A DNA stretch of 37,466 nucleotides, taken from NCBI GenBank assembly GCA_964460185.1, contig CAYWTM010000022.1, positions 1 to 37,466 on the forward strand, given 5' to 3'. Shown one piece after another: positions 31,295-37,466 of the stretch. This stretch comes from JAVJPJ01 sp040217295 (GTDB lineage: Bacteria; Pseudomonadota; Alphaproteobacteria; Rhodobacterales; Rhodobacteraceae). Both the position numbers and the translations under genes were made by a program. Position 1 is the stretch's first letter; every line of letters begins with the position of its first letter. The notes under the pieces were generated by a model. The model did not search any database and was not told where the DNA came from. It saw only the letters and a list, made by a program, of their open reading frames with translations.

Positions 31295-32023
31295 ATGGAT
31301 ATCCGGGATGCAAAGATCATCGTCACAGGCGGTGCCAGCGGTCTTGGCGCGGCCTGCGTCGCCTATTTCCGCGGGCAGGGCGCAAAGGTGTCGGTCTTTG
31401 ACCTGACCGCCACGGGCCACGATGCCTACGCCGTCGACGTGACCTCGGACCAGGCGGCCGCGCGTGCCGTGTCACAAGCCTCCAGCGCCATGGGTGGCCT
31501 TACGGCAGTGGTGAACTGTGCCGGTATCGTGGCGGGCGCGCGGGTGGTGGGCAAATCAGGACCTCATGACCTGGGCCTGTTCCGCAAGACGATCGACATC
31601 AACCTGGTGGGGTCGTTCAACATCGCGCGTCTGGCGGCAGCGGAAATGGCCAATAACTCGCCCAATGGCGATGGCGAACGCGGGGTGATCATAAACACAT
31701 CCTCGGTCGCGGCGTTTGACGGGCAAAAGGGGCAGGCGGCCTATGCGGCGTCAAAGGCCGGGATCGCGGGCATGTCGCTTCCGATGGCGCGCGACATGGG
31801 GGCCCTCGGGATCAGGGTCTGCGCCATCGCGCCGGGCCTGTTTCTGACCCCGATGCTCGAAGGTCTGGGCGAAGAGATGGTCGCAGGCCTGTCCAGGGAC
31901 GTGGTGTTTCCCAAGCGCCTTGGCCGCCCCGAGGAATTCGCGCAACTCGCGGCCTTCATCTTGCAGGCGGCCTATCTGAACGGGGAAACCATTCGCCTTG
32001 ATGGGGCTCTCAGGATGCAGTGA
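31295..32023 (+). CDS. SDR-family dehydrogenase, HSD10 / 3-hydroxyacyl-CoA dehydrogenase type II-like
   Basis: Classical short-chain dehydrogenase of 242 residues using NAD(P). The cofactor loop is TGGASGLG (11-18), the catalytic tetrad includes Ser137, Tyr150 and Lys154 (YAASK), and NCAG is at 74-77. The C-terminal part VVFPKRLGRPEEFAQL and the ending LNGETIRLDGALRMQ closely match the HSD10 group, which oxidises 3-hydroxyacyl-CoAs or 2-methyl-3-hydroxybutyryl-CoA in fatty-acid or isoleucine breakdown. Its place between the agl genes and edd is unexpected for that role. GGGGGG precedes the ATG by four bases. A sugar dehydrogenase is the main alternative but is less like the sequence. Confidence 0.85.
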   Translation: MDIRDAKIIVTGGASGLGAACVAYFRGQGAKVSVFDLTATGHDAYAVDVTSDQAAARAVSQASSAMGGLTAVVNCAGIVAGARVVGKSGPHDLGLFRKTIDINLVGSFNIARLAAAEMANNSPNGDGERGVIINTSSVAAFDGQKGQAAYAASKAGIAGMSLPMARDMGALGIRVCAIAPGLFLTPMLEGLGEEMVAGLSRDVVFPKRLGRPEEFAQLAAFILQAAYLNGETIRLDGALRMQ

Positions 32024-32090
32024 CATGCCGCGCGCAAGGGGTGCGCAAGGCTGAATATCGAATGCGCTGGCGGTGACTCCAGTTTGCCCC

Positions 32091-32119
32091 TTGGCATTGT
32101 TAGCGCTAACATGTTATCA
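32091..32119 (+). promoter_or_regulatory. edd promoter with embedded LacI-type operator
   Basis: The perfect 14-base palindrome TGTTAGCGCTAACA (32098-32111) follows directly after TTGGCA (32091-32096), a good -35. TGTTAT or TTATCA at 32112-32119 could be the -10. The palindrome would sit in the promoter spacer, where a repressor blocks polymerase. The AGCGCT core is typical of LacI-family sites, but the arms differ from the AglR sites. AGGGGG lies about seven bases before the edd ATG. Confidence 0.7.
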
Positions 32120-32148
32120 GGCACCAGAACGACCGACAGGGGGCCCTC

Positions 32149-33954
32149 ATGGTTTTGGATGACCGAATTGCAGCCGTTACGGACCGCATCGTCGAACGGT
32201 CCCGGGACGCGCGCACGACCTATATCGACCGCATGCGCCGCCTGGCCGAAGACGGCCCACGCCGCGCCCACCTGACCTGTGGCAACCAGGCCCATGCCTA
32301 TGCCGCGATGGGGCAGGACAAGGACAACCTGGTGGCGGCCCGTGCGCCCAATATCGGGATCGTGACGGCCTACAACGATATGCTGTCGGCGCACCAACCG
32401 TTTGAGACATATCCCCAAAAGATCAAGGATGCCGCCCGGCGCGCGGGTGCGACGGCGCAGGTCGCAGGGGGCGTTCCGGCCATGTGTGACGGTGTCACCC
32501 AGGGTCAGGTCGGCATGGAGCTCAGCCTGTTTTCGCGCGACGTGATTGCCCTGGCCACGGGGGTGGCGCTGTCTCACAACACCTTCGATGCCGCTCTCTA
32601 TCTGGGCGTGTGCGACAAGATCGTGCCGGGCCTCGTGATTGCGGCGGCGACATTCGGGTATCTGCCCGGTCTGTTCGTGCCCGCAGGGCCGATGGTGTCG
32701 GGCTTGCCCAATGACGAAAAGGCCAAGGTCCGCCAGCAATTCGCCACCGGCGAGGTCGGTCGGGACAAACTGATGGAGGCCGAGATGGCCTCCTATCACG
32801 GTCCGGGCACCTGCACCTTTTACGGGACCGCCAATTCGAACCAGATGCTGATGGAATTCATGGGCCTGCACATGCCGGGCGCGGCCTTCGTCAACCCCGG
32901 CACACCTTTGCGCGACGCCCTGACCGAGGCCGCGACCGAACGCGCGGCCTCCATCACCGCGCTTGGCAATGCCTATACGCCGATCTGCGATATCCTTGAT
33001 GAAAAGGCGTTCGTGAACGGTCTGGTCGGCCTGATGGCCACGGGCGGATCCACGAACCTCGTGATCCATCTCATCGCCATGGCGCGCGCGGCGGGCGTCA
33101 TCCTGGATTGTGCCGATTTCGCCGATATCTCGGCCGCAACCCCCATGATGGCGCGCGTCTATCCCAACGGTCTGGCCGATGTGAACCATTTCCATGCAGC
33201 GGGCGGGCTGGCCTACATGATCGGCGAATTGCTCGAGGCCGGGTTGCTCCATCCCGACACCCGGACCGCGGCCGGCACGGGCCTTGCGCTTTACACGCAG
33301 GAACCCAAGCTGATCGATGGCGCGCTGACCTATGGCAAAGGCCCCAGCACCAGCCTCAACGACAAGATCCTGCGCCCGGTGTCCAACCCGTTCCAGCCGC
33401 AGGGCGGTCTGGTGGAATTGTCCGGCAACCTGGGGCGCGGCGTCATGAAAGTGTCGGCCGTTGCCCCCGAACGTCACGTGATCGAGGCGCCCGCCGCCAT
33501 TTTCGAGAACCAGGGCGATGTGAAAAAAGCCTTTCAGGCCGGCAGTCTGAACCGCGACGTGGTGGTGGTTGTGCGGTTCCAGGGCCCCAAGGCCAACGGC
33601 ATGCCCGAATTGCACGCGCTGACGCCGGTTCTGGCGGTGCTGCAAGATCGCGGACACAAGGTGGCGCTGGTGACCGATGGCCGCATGTCGGGCGCATCGG
33701 GCAAGGTGCCTTCGGCCATTCACGTGTCGCCCGAAGCGCTGGATGGCGGGTTGATCGGCAAGCTGCAGGATGGCGACATCCTTCGCGTCGATGCGACCAA
33801 GGGCACCCTTTCGGTTCTGACCGAAGGGGTGGAAGATCGCGCATCGGCCGTGCCCGACCTGTCCGCCAACAGCCACGGTGTCGGCCGGGAACTGTTCGAG
33901 ATCTTCCGCCAGACCGCAGGCCCCGCCACGGCGGGTGCGGGCGTGGTCGTCTGA
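32149..33954 (+). CDS. edd: Phosphogluconate dehydratase
   Basis: First committed enzyme of the Entner-Doudoroff pathway, converting 6-phosphogluconate to KDPG with an iron-sulfur cluster. The 601-residue protein belongs to the IlvD/Edd family: CDGVTQGQVGMELSLFSR (113-130), GPGTCTFYGTANSNQMLMEF (218-237), ATGGSTNLVIHL and TDGRMSGASGKVPSAIH. Cys155 and Cys222 stand where the cluster ligands of E. coli Edd are found, with Cys113 nearby. The length matches Edd and exceeds most dihydroxy-acid dehydratases. It is followed by eda after 31 bases. Its own operator-bearing promoter suggests expression beyond the agl operon. Confidence 0.96.
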   Translation: MVLDDRIAAVTDRIVERSRDARTTYIDRMRRLAEDGPRRAHLTCGNQAHAYAAMGQDKDNLVAARAPNIGIVTAYNDMLSAHQPFETYPQKIKDAARRAGATAQVAGGVPAMCDGVTQGQVGMELSLFSRDVIALATGVALSHNTFDAALYLGVCDKIVPGLVIAAATFGYLPGLFVPAGPMVSGLPNDEKAKVRQQFATGEVGRDKLMEAEMASYHGPGTCTFYGTANSNQMLMEFMGLHMPGAAFVNPGTPLRDALTEAATERAASITALGNAYTPICDILDEKAFVNGLVGLMATGGSTNLVIHLIAMARAAGVILDCADFADISAATPMMARVYPNGLADVNHFHAAGGLAYMIGELLEAGLLHPDTRTAAGTGLALYTQEPKLIDGALTYGKGPSTSLNDKILRPVSNPFQPQGGLVELSGNLGRGVMKVSAVAPERHVIEAPAAIFENQGDVKKAFQAGSLNRDVVVVVRFQGPKANGMPELHALTPVLAVLQDRGHKVALVTDGRMSGASGKVPSAIHVSPEALDGGLIGKLQDGDILRVDATKGTLSVLTEGVEDRASAVPDLSANSHGVGRELFEIFRQTAGPATAGAGVVV

Positions 33955-33985
33955 GCCTCAACCGAAGTGACGCGGAGCGTGTGAC

Positions 33986-34627
33986 ATGACCCCCAAAGAC
34001 CAATCCGCCATCGCCCGCGATATCGCGGCGCTGGCCCCGATCATTCCGGTTCTGGTGATCGATGACGCCAGCCATGCCCGGCCCCTGGCCGAAGCCCTGG
34101 TGGCGGGCGGCTTGCCCGCGCTCGAGGTGACCTTGCGCACGCCCGCCGCGCTCGACGTGATCCGCGAGATGGCGAAGGTTCCCGGCGGCGTGGTGGGGGC
34201 CGGCACGCTGCTGACCCCTGCCGATGTGCGCGCCGCGAAACAGGCCGGCGCCAGGTTCGGTGTCTCGCCCGGTGCCACACCACGCCTGATCGCGGCTTGC
34301 GTCGCCGAAGGCCTGCCGCTCTTGCCCGGCGCCGCCACCGCCAGCGAGGTCATGGCGCTCTACGAGCAGGGCTTTGACATGCTCAAGTTCTTCCCGGCCG
34401 AGGCCGCCGGCGGCGCGCGGGCGCTCAAGGCCATCGGCGCCCCGATCCCGCAGGTGTCATTCTGCCCCACGGGCGGCATCACGCCACAAACGGCGCCGGA
34501 TTACCTGTCACTGTCCAATGTCATCTGCGCGGGCGGATCCTGGGTCGCCCCCAAGGATATGGTCGAGGCCCGGGATTGGGCGGGCATCGAAGCCCTCAGC
34601 CGGGCCGCCGCCGCGATCGCGCGCTGA
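33986..34627 (+). CDS. eda: KDPG aldolase (2-dehydro-3-deoxy-phosphogluconate aldolase)
   Basis: Cleaves 2-keto-3-deoxy-6-phosphogluconate to pyruvate and glyceraldehyde 3-phosphate. The 213-residue product is the usual size. The class I aldolase residues are in place: Glu47 in LEVTLRT and the Schiff-base Lys134 in MLKFFPAE. GAGTLLTPADV (71-81), SPGATPRL and FCPTGGIT also match the family. GGAG precedes the ATG in the short gap after edd, so the two are co-transcribed. It completes the glucose route begun by glucokinase in this locus; zwf and pgl must lie elsewhere. Confidence 0.96.
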   Translation: MTPKDQSAIARDIAALAPIIPVLVIDDASHARPLAEALVAGGLPALEVTLRTPAALDVIREMAKVPGGVVGAGTLLTPADVRAAKQAGARFGVSPGATPRLIAACVAEGLPLLPGAATASEVMALYEQGFDMLKFFPAEAAGGARALKAIGAPIPQVSFCPTGGITPQTAPDYLSLSNVICAGGSWVAPKDMVEARDWAGIEALSRAAAAIAR

Positions 34628-34677
34628 GTTTCGCGCTTCATGCAAAACCTGAAGAGTGATCTTCAAAAGATTGTAAA

Positions 34678-35847
34678 TCATAGACTTTCGGAAAAGCGCA
34701 TCAGCCTGTCGACAGCAATGGTGAATTGGTCGTCCGGCAAGGTCAGCGCCACCCGCAGATGGCCCGCCGAGGCCGCGCCAAAGCTTTCGCCCGGCATCAC
34801 GGCCACCTGTTCCTCGTCCAGCAGGCGCGCGGCGAATTCTTCACCCGAAAGCCCGGTCGCGCGGATATCCAGCATCACGTACATGGCCCCGTCCGGTGGA
34901 ATGGCGCGAATACGGTTTTGCGCCGCGATCCGGTCCAGCATGATCTTGCGCCGCCTCAGAAAAGGCGCCGCGACCGCCGCCTCGGTGGCGGGGCCGCTGT
35001 TCAGCGCGTACAGGCCCGCCTCCTGGATATAGCCCGGCACGCCATAGGTGGTGTGGGTCGCCAGGTTGATGAGATGTTCGATCATGTCCTCGGGCCCCGC
35101 GATCCATCCCAGGCGCGATCCGGTCATCGCATGGCTCTTGGACAGGGACCCGATGGTCAGCGTGCGCTCCGCCATGCCGGGCAGGCTGGCAATGGGGATA
35201 TGGCGCCCGGTCCAGACCTGTGTGTCATATACCTCGTCCGAGATCACCCACAGGTCGTGGGCCCCGGCGATTTCGGCGATGCCGGCAAGGCTCGCCTCGG
35301 TATAGACGGCGCCGGTGGGGTTGTTGGGGCTGTTGATCAGCAGGCTGCGCGCACCCTTCGCGGCGGCCGAAAGGGCTGCAAGATCGGGCTGGAACCCGTC
35401 CTCGCTACGCGCTCGGACCGGGACCGGAACAGCGCCCACGGCCCGGATGGATCCGGGGTAGGTGGCATAGTAGGGGTCGATCATCAGCGCCCGATCCCCT
35501 TCGTCGCAGACCGCATGATGGGTGGCGAACAGCCCGGCCTGACCACCGGGCGTGATCAAGATGTTGTCGGCGCCGTAGCGGATCGCGTGGCTGTCCGACA
35601 GGCGCGCGGCCACAGCGGCGCGCAGGGCGGCAATCCCCGGGACCGCGGCATACCCGGTATGCCCGGCCGTCGCGGCGCGGTGCATTTCGTCCAGGATGTC
35701 GGGCGCGGTGCGGATGTCATGTTCGCCAATGGTCAGTTCCAGAATGGGCACACCCGCCGCTTTCATGGCGCGCGCCTTGTAGAACAGCGACCATCCGTCA
35801 TCCCCATCGCCGTTCAGATGCGAAATTCGGCTGGAAGGGACAGGCAT
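34678..35847 (-). CDS. Class I/II PLP-dependent aminotransferase
   Basis: Fold-type I aminotransferase, 389 residues, starting at the ATG giving MPVPSSRISHLNGDG; a longer open frame to 35973 has no family similarity. Pyridoxal phosphate residues are visible: the Schiff-base Lys237 in SLSKSHAMTGSRLGW with Arg245, Asp204 in ISDEVY, Asn175 in SPNNPTG, and the pyridine-stacking Tyr128 region in DPYYATY. The family includes aspartate, alanine and aromatic aminotransferases and related enzymes, and the substrate cannot be fixed here. It is convergent with eda, with only 50 bases between, and has no functional partner nearby. Confidence 0.88.
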   Translation of the reverse strand: MPVPSSRISHLNGDGDDGWSLFYKARAMKAAGVPILELTIGEHDIRTAPDILDEMHRAATAGHTGYAAVPGIAALRAAVAARLSDSHAIRYGADNILITPGGQAGLFATHHAVCDEGDRALMIDPYYATYPGSIRAVGAVPVPVRARSEDGFQPDLAALSAAAKGARSLLINSPNNPTGAVYTEASLAGIAEIAGAHDLWVISDEVYDTQVWTGRHIPIASLPGMAERTLTIGSLSKSHAMTGSRLGWIAGPEDMIEHLINLATHTTYGVPGYIQEAGLYALNSGPATEAAVAAPFLRRRKIMLDRIAAQNRIRAIPPDGAMYVMLDIRATGLSGEEFAARLLDEEQVAVMPGESFGAASAGHLRVALTLPDDQFTIAVDRLMRFSESL

Positions 35848-35926
35848 TTGGCGGCTCCGCGGCAGGTAGGGTACTGGCCGACATGGCCACGCGGGCGCTG
35901 GAATGACAAGGGGCGAAACCGGGCGG

Positions 35927-36265
35927 TCAGCCCCACCGCGCAAAGGTGGCGCTTGGCCAGTCGCGCAAGACAAGCTGATGGCTTTCGGTGATGAATTCGC
36001 GCATCTCCAGGACCGGGGTCGACCAGGGCAGCACCACCCACCCGACCGACGTCATGTATGGCGCCGATGCCGGCCGGGACCTCTTGATCAGTTTCAGCGC
36101 GCGCCGAAGATCATGGGTGCGCACGGACAAACCTTGACCGAGTTGGGTATAGGCGGCGAACATATGACCGTTCACCTTCCACACGACCGTATCGGGACCA
36201 AAGGGAAAATCCCGTTCAGCCCCCTCCAGTGTGCCGCAATACTGATCCACGAATGTGTGCTGCAT
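35927..36265 (-). CDS. MmcQ/YjbR-family protein
   Basis: Small cytoplasmic protein of 112 residues from the YjbR/MmcQ family (PF04237 type), structurally a CyaY-like DNA-binding fold of unproven role. The N-terminal pattern YCGTLEGAERDFPFG, KVNGHMFAAY in the middle, and the C-terminal PASAPYMTSVGWVVLPW followed by ITESHQLVL match the family in order and spacing. The frame is open to a TTG at 36304, but the ATG at 36265 gives the standard N-terminus. No good ribosome-binding site is visible for either start. It is divergent from cysS. Confidence 0.82.
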   Translation of the reverse strand: MQHTFVDQYCGTLEGAERDFPFGPDTVVWKVNGHMFAAYTQLGQGLSVRTHDLRRALKLIKRSRPASAPYMTSVGWVVLPWSTPVLEMREFITESHQLVLRDWPSATFARWG

Positions 36266-36512
36266 TTCGTTGCAGATAAAAATATATCTGCCGGACTTTG
36301 TCAAAGCAGGATCTGCAGGGCAAAGCTCCCTATTGCGGATCTGCGATCAAACGGTCATGGTTTGCTGCATGACCACCCGCTCGACGTTCACCTTCGAGAT
36401 TTGTATCACCTGCTGACACATGTCGCCGGGCCGGTCATCTTTGGTTTCCAACACCACTCCAACCTGTTAGGCCCCCGGCGCCGGTGTCATGCTGACCGAA
36501 AGGGCAACCGCA
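36266..36512. promoter_or_regulatory. Divergent yjbR-family / cysS spacer
   Basis: The 247-base gap has an inverted repeat GCAGATA-AAAATA-TATCTGC (36272-36291) next to the yjbR start, a short CTTTG-T-CAAAG palindrome (36296-36306), and CCGGCGCCGG near 36474-36483, upstream of cysS. AAAGGG about nine bases before the cysS ATG is the likely ribosome-binding site. No small ORF or RNA gene is recognised. Confidence 0.5.
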
Positions 36513-37466
36513 ATGGTTGAGATTAGCCTTCGCAACTCGCGCACCCGTCGGGTGGAGCCGTTTGTGCCCCTCGATGCTGACAACGTGCGCCTGTATCTGT
36601 GCGGGCCGACGGTCTACGACCGCGCCCATCTGGGCAATGCGCGCAACGTGATCATGTTCGACGTGCTGTTTCGGCTGTTGCGCCATGAATACGGGCCCGA
36701 TCACGTCACCTACGTTCGCAATTTCACCGACGTGGACGACAAGATCAACGCGCGCGCGGCACAGACCGGGCGGCCGATTTCCGACATCACCCAAGAGACG
36801 ATCGGGTGGTATCACGACGACATGGATGCGCTCGGCAATCTGCGCCCCACGCATGAGCCGCGTGCGACCGATTACATCGCGCAGATGGTGGCGATGATCG
36901 AGGATCTGATCGCCAAGGGCCATGCCTACGAAGCCGAGGGGCATGTCCTGTTCGCCGTCGAAAGTTGGCGCGAGGGCTACGGAAAGCTGTCGGGCCGGTC
37001 GGTCGACGACATGATCGCGGGCGCCCGGGTCGAGGTCGCGCCCTACAAGCGCAACCCGATGGATTTCGTGCTGTGGAAACCGTCTTCGGCCGACCTGCCT
37101 GGCTGGGACAGCCCGTGGGGCCGGGGCCGCCCCGGCTGGCATATCGAGTGCTCGGCCATGTCCAAGGCGCTGTTGGGGCCGGTCTTCGACATCCACGGCG
37201 GCGGCAACGACCTGATGTTCCCGCACCACGAGAACGAGATCGCGCAAAGCTGCTGTGCGAACGGGACAGAGCGTATGGCGCAGATCTGGCTGCACAACGA
37301 GATGCTGCAGGTCGAGGGCAAGAAGATGTCCAAGAGCCTTGGCAATTTCTTCACCGTGCGCGACCTGCTGGACCAGGGCGTGCCGGGCGAGGTGATCCGG
37401 TTCGTGTTCCTGTCGACGCATTATTCCAAGCCAATGGATTGGACGGCGAAGAAGGCGGAGGAGGCG
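36513..37466 (+). CDS. cysS: Cysteinyl-tRNA synthetase (3'-truncated)
   Basis: Charges tRNA-Cys with cysteine. The frame is open from the ATG at 36513 to the end of the window: 318 codons, without the C-terminal third (family about 460-500 residues). The start MVEISLRNSRTRRVEPFVPL leads into LYLCGPTVYD, with the first zinc-ligand cysteine, then AHLGNARN, the HIGH-like signature. WHIECSAMSKALLGP and DIHGGGNDLMFPHHENEIAQS follow, with further zinc ligands, then KMSKSLGNFFTV, the KMSKS loop. All catalytic motifs in the visible part are intact. It is divergent from the yjbR-family gene. Confidence 0.97.
   Translation, partial: MVEISLRNSRTRRVEPFVPLDADNVRLYLCGPTVYDRAHLGNARNVIMFDVLFRLLRHEYGPDHVTYVRNFTDVDDKINARAAQTGRPISDITQETIGWYHDDMDALGNLRPTHEPRATDYIAQMVAMIEDLIAKGHAYEAEGHVLFAVESWREGYGKLSGRSVDDMIAGARVEVAPYKRNPMDFVLWKPSSADLPGWDSPWGRGRPGWHIECSAMSKALLGPVFDIHGGGNDLMFPHHENEIAQSCCANGTERMAQIWLHNEMLQVEGKKMSKSLGNFFTVRDLLDQGVPGEVIRFVFLSTHYSKPMDWTAKKAEEA

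Noticed and set aside
21120..34627. The agl-edd locus as a new system or a horizontally acquired island
   Set aside because: The genes match a known alpha-glucoside/Entner-Doudoroff arrangement, base composition looks like the surroundings, and there are no mobile genes, tRNA or direct repeats at the borders.
36305..36512. T-box or other riboswitch in front of cysS
   Set aside because: No T-box core or terminator/antiterminator pair is visible, and T-boxes are not expected in alphaproteobacteria.

Overview
The window is a high-GC, densely coded stretch of chromosome. It most resembles an alphaproteobacterium of the Rhodobacteraceae/Roseobacter group. The main reasons are the trkA-trkH-hfq-hflX block, the aglR/aglEFGAK alpha-glucoside regulon tied to Entner-Doudoroff genes, a proline utilisation PutA without a DNA-binding domain next to an Lrp-type regulator, and a dispersed intergenic repeat of a type I recognise from this group. 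Every taxonomic statement is inference from gene content. I found no tRNA, rRNA, transposase, integrase, CRISPR array or clear horizontally acquired island.

Layout. (1) 1-6.35 kb, plus strand: the 3' part of an Atm1-type ABC exporter, a 359-bp spacer with a 50-bp tandem repeat, then trkA-trkH (potassium uptake), hfq and hflX. (2) 6.35-9.8 kb, minus strand: a FadL-like outer-membrane protein, an EamA/DMT permease and a small beta-barrel outer-membrane protein, with two clear hairpins and an AT-rich 316-bp leader. (3) 9.8-16.9 kb: mazG (minus), an M20 amidohydrolase (plus), a flavin reductase (minus), an agmatinase-family ureohydrolase, a PlsC-like acyltransferase, murI, argC and ccmE (all plus). 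(4) 16.9-21.0 kb: putA (minus) divergent from its likely Lrp/AsnC regulator. (5) 21.1-34.6 kb: a large sugar-catabolic locus. aglR-bglA-glk runs left and aglE-aglF-aglG-aglA-aglK, an HSD10-like SDR, edd and eda run right from a shared regulatory region of about 261 bp. (6) 34.7-37.5 kb: an aminotransferase, a YjbR-family protein and the 5' part of cysS, which runs off the end of the window.

How the genes work together. The agl locus can be read as one pathway: a binding protein, two permeases and an ATPase import a di- or oligosaccharide; AglA (GH13) and a GH1 glycosidase split it; glucokinase phosphorylates the glucose; Edd and Eda carry out the last two Entner-Doudoroff steps. zwf and pgl are not in the window. 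AglR probably binds two near-identical palindromes (core AAAGCGCTT) in the divergent spacer. A different perfect palindrome lies in front of edd and another in front of the SDR gene, so the rightward cluster probably has at least three levels of control.

I do not see a convincing undescribed system. The observations most worth checking are regulatory: the three palindrome classes in the agl-edd cluster, the 11-codon ORF linking aglF and aglG, the strong hairpin after the binding-protein gene, the 50-bp tandem repeat, and the inverted pair of dispersed repeats.
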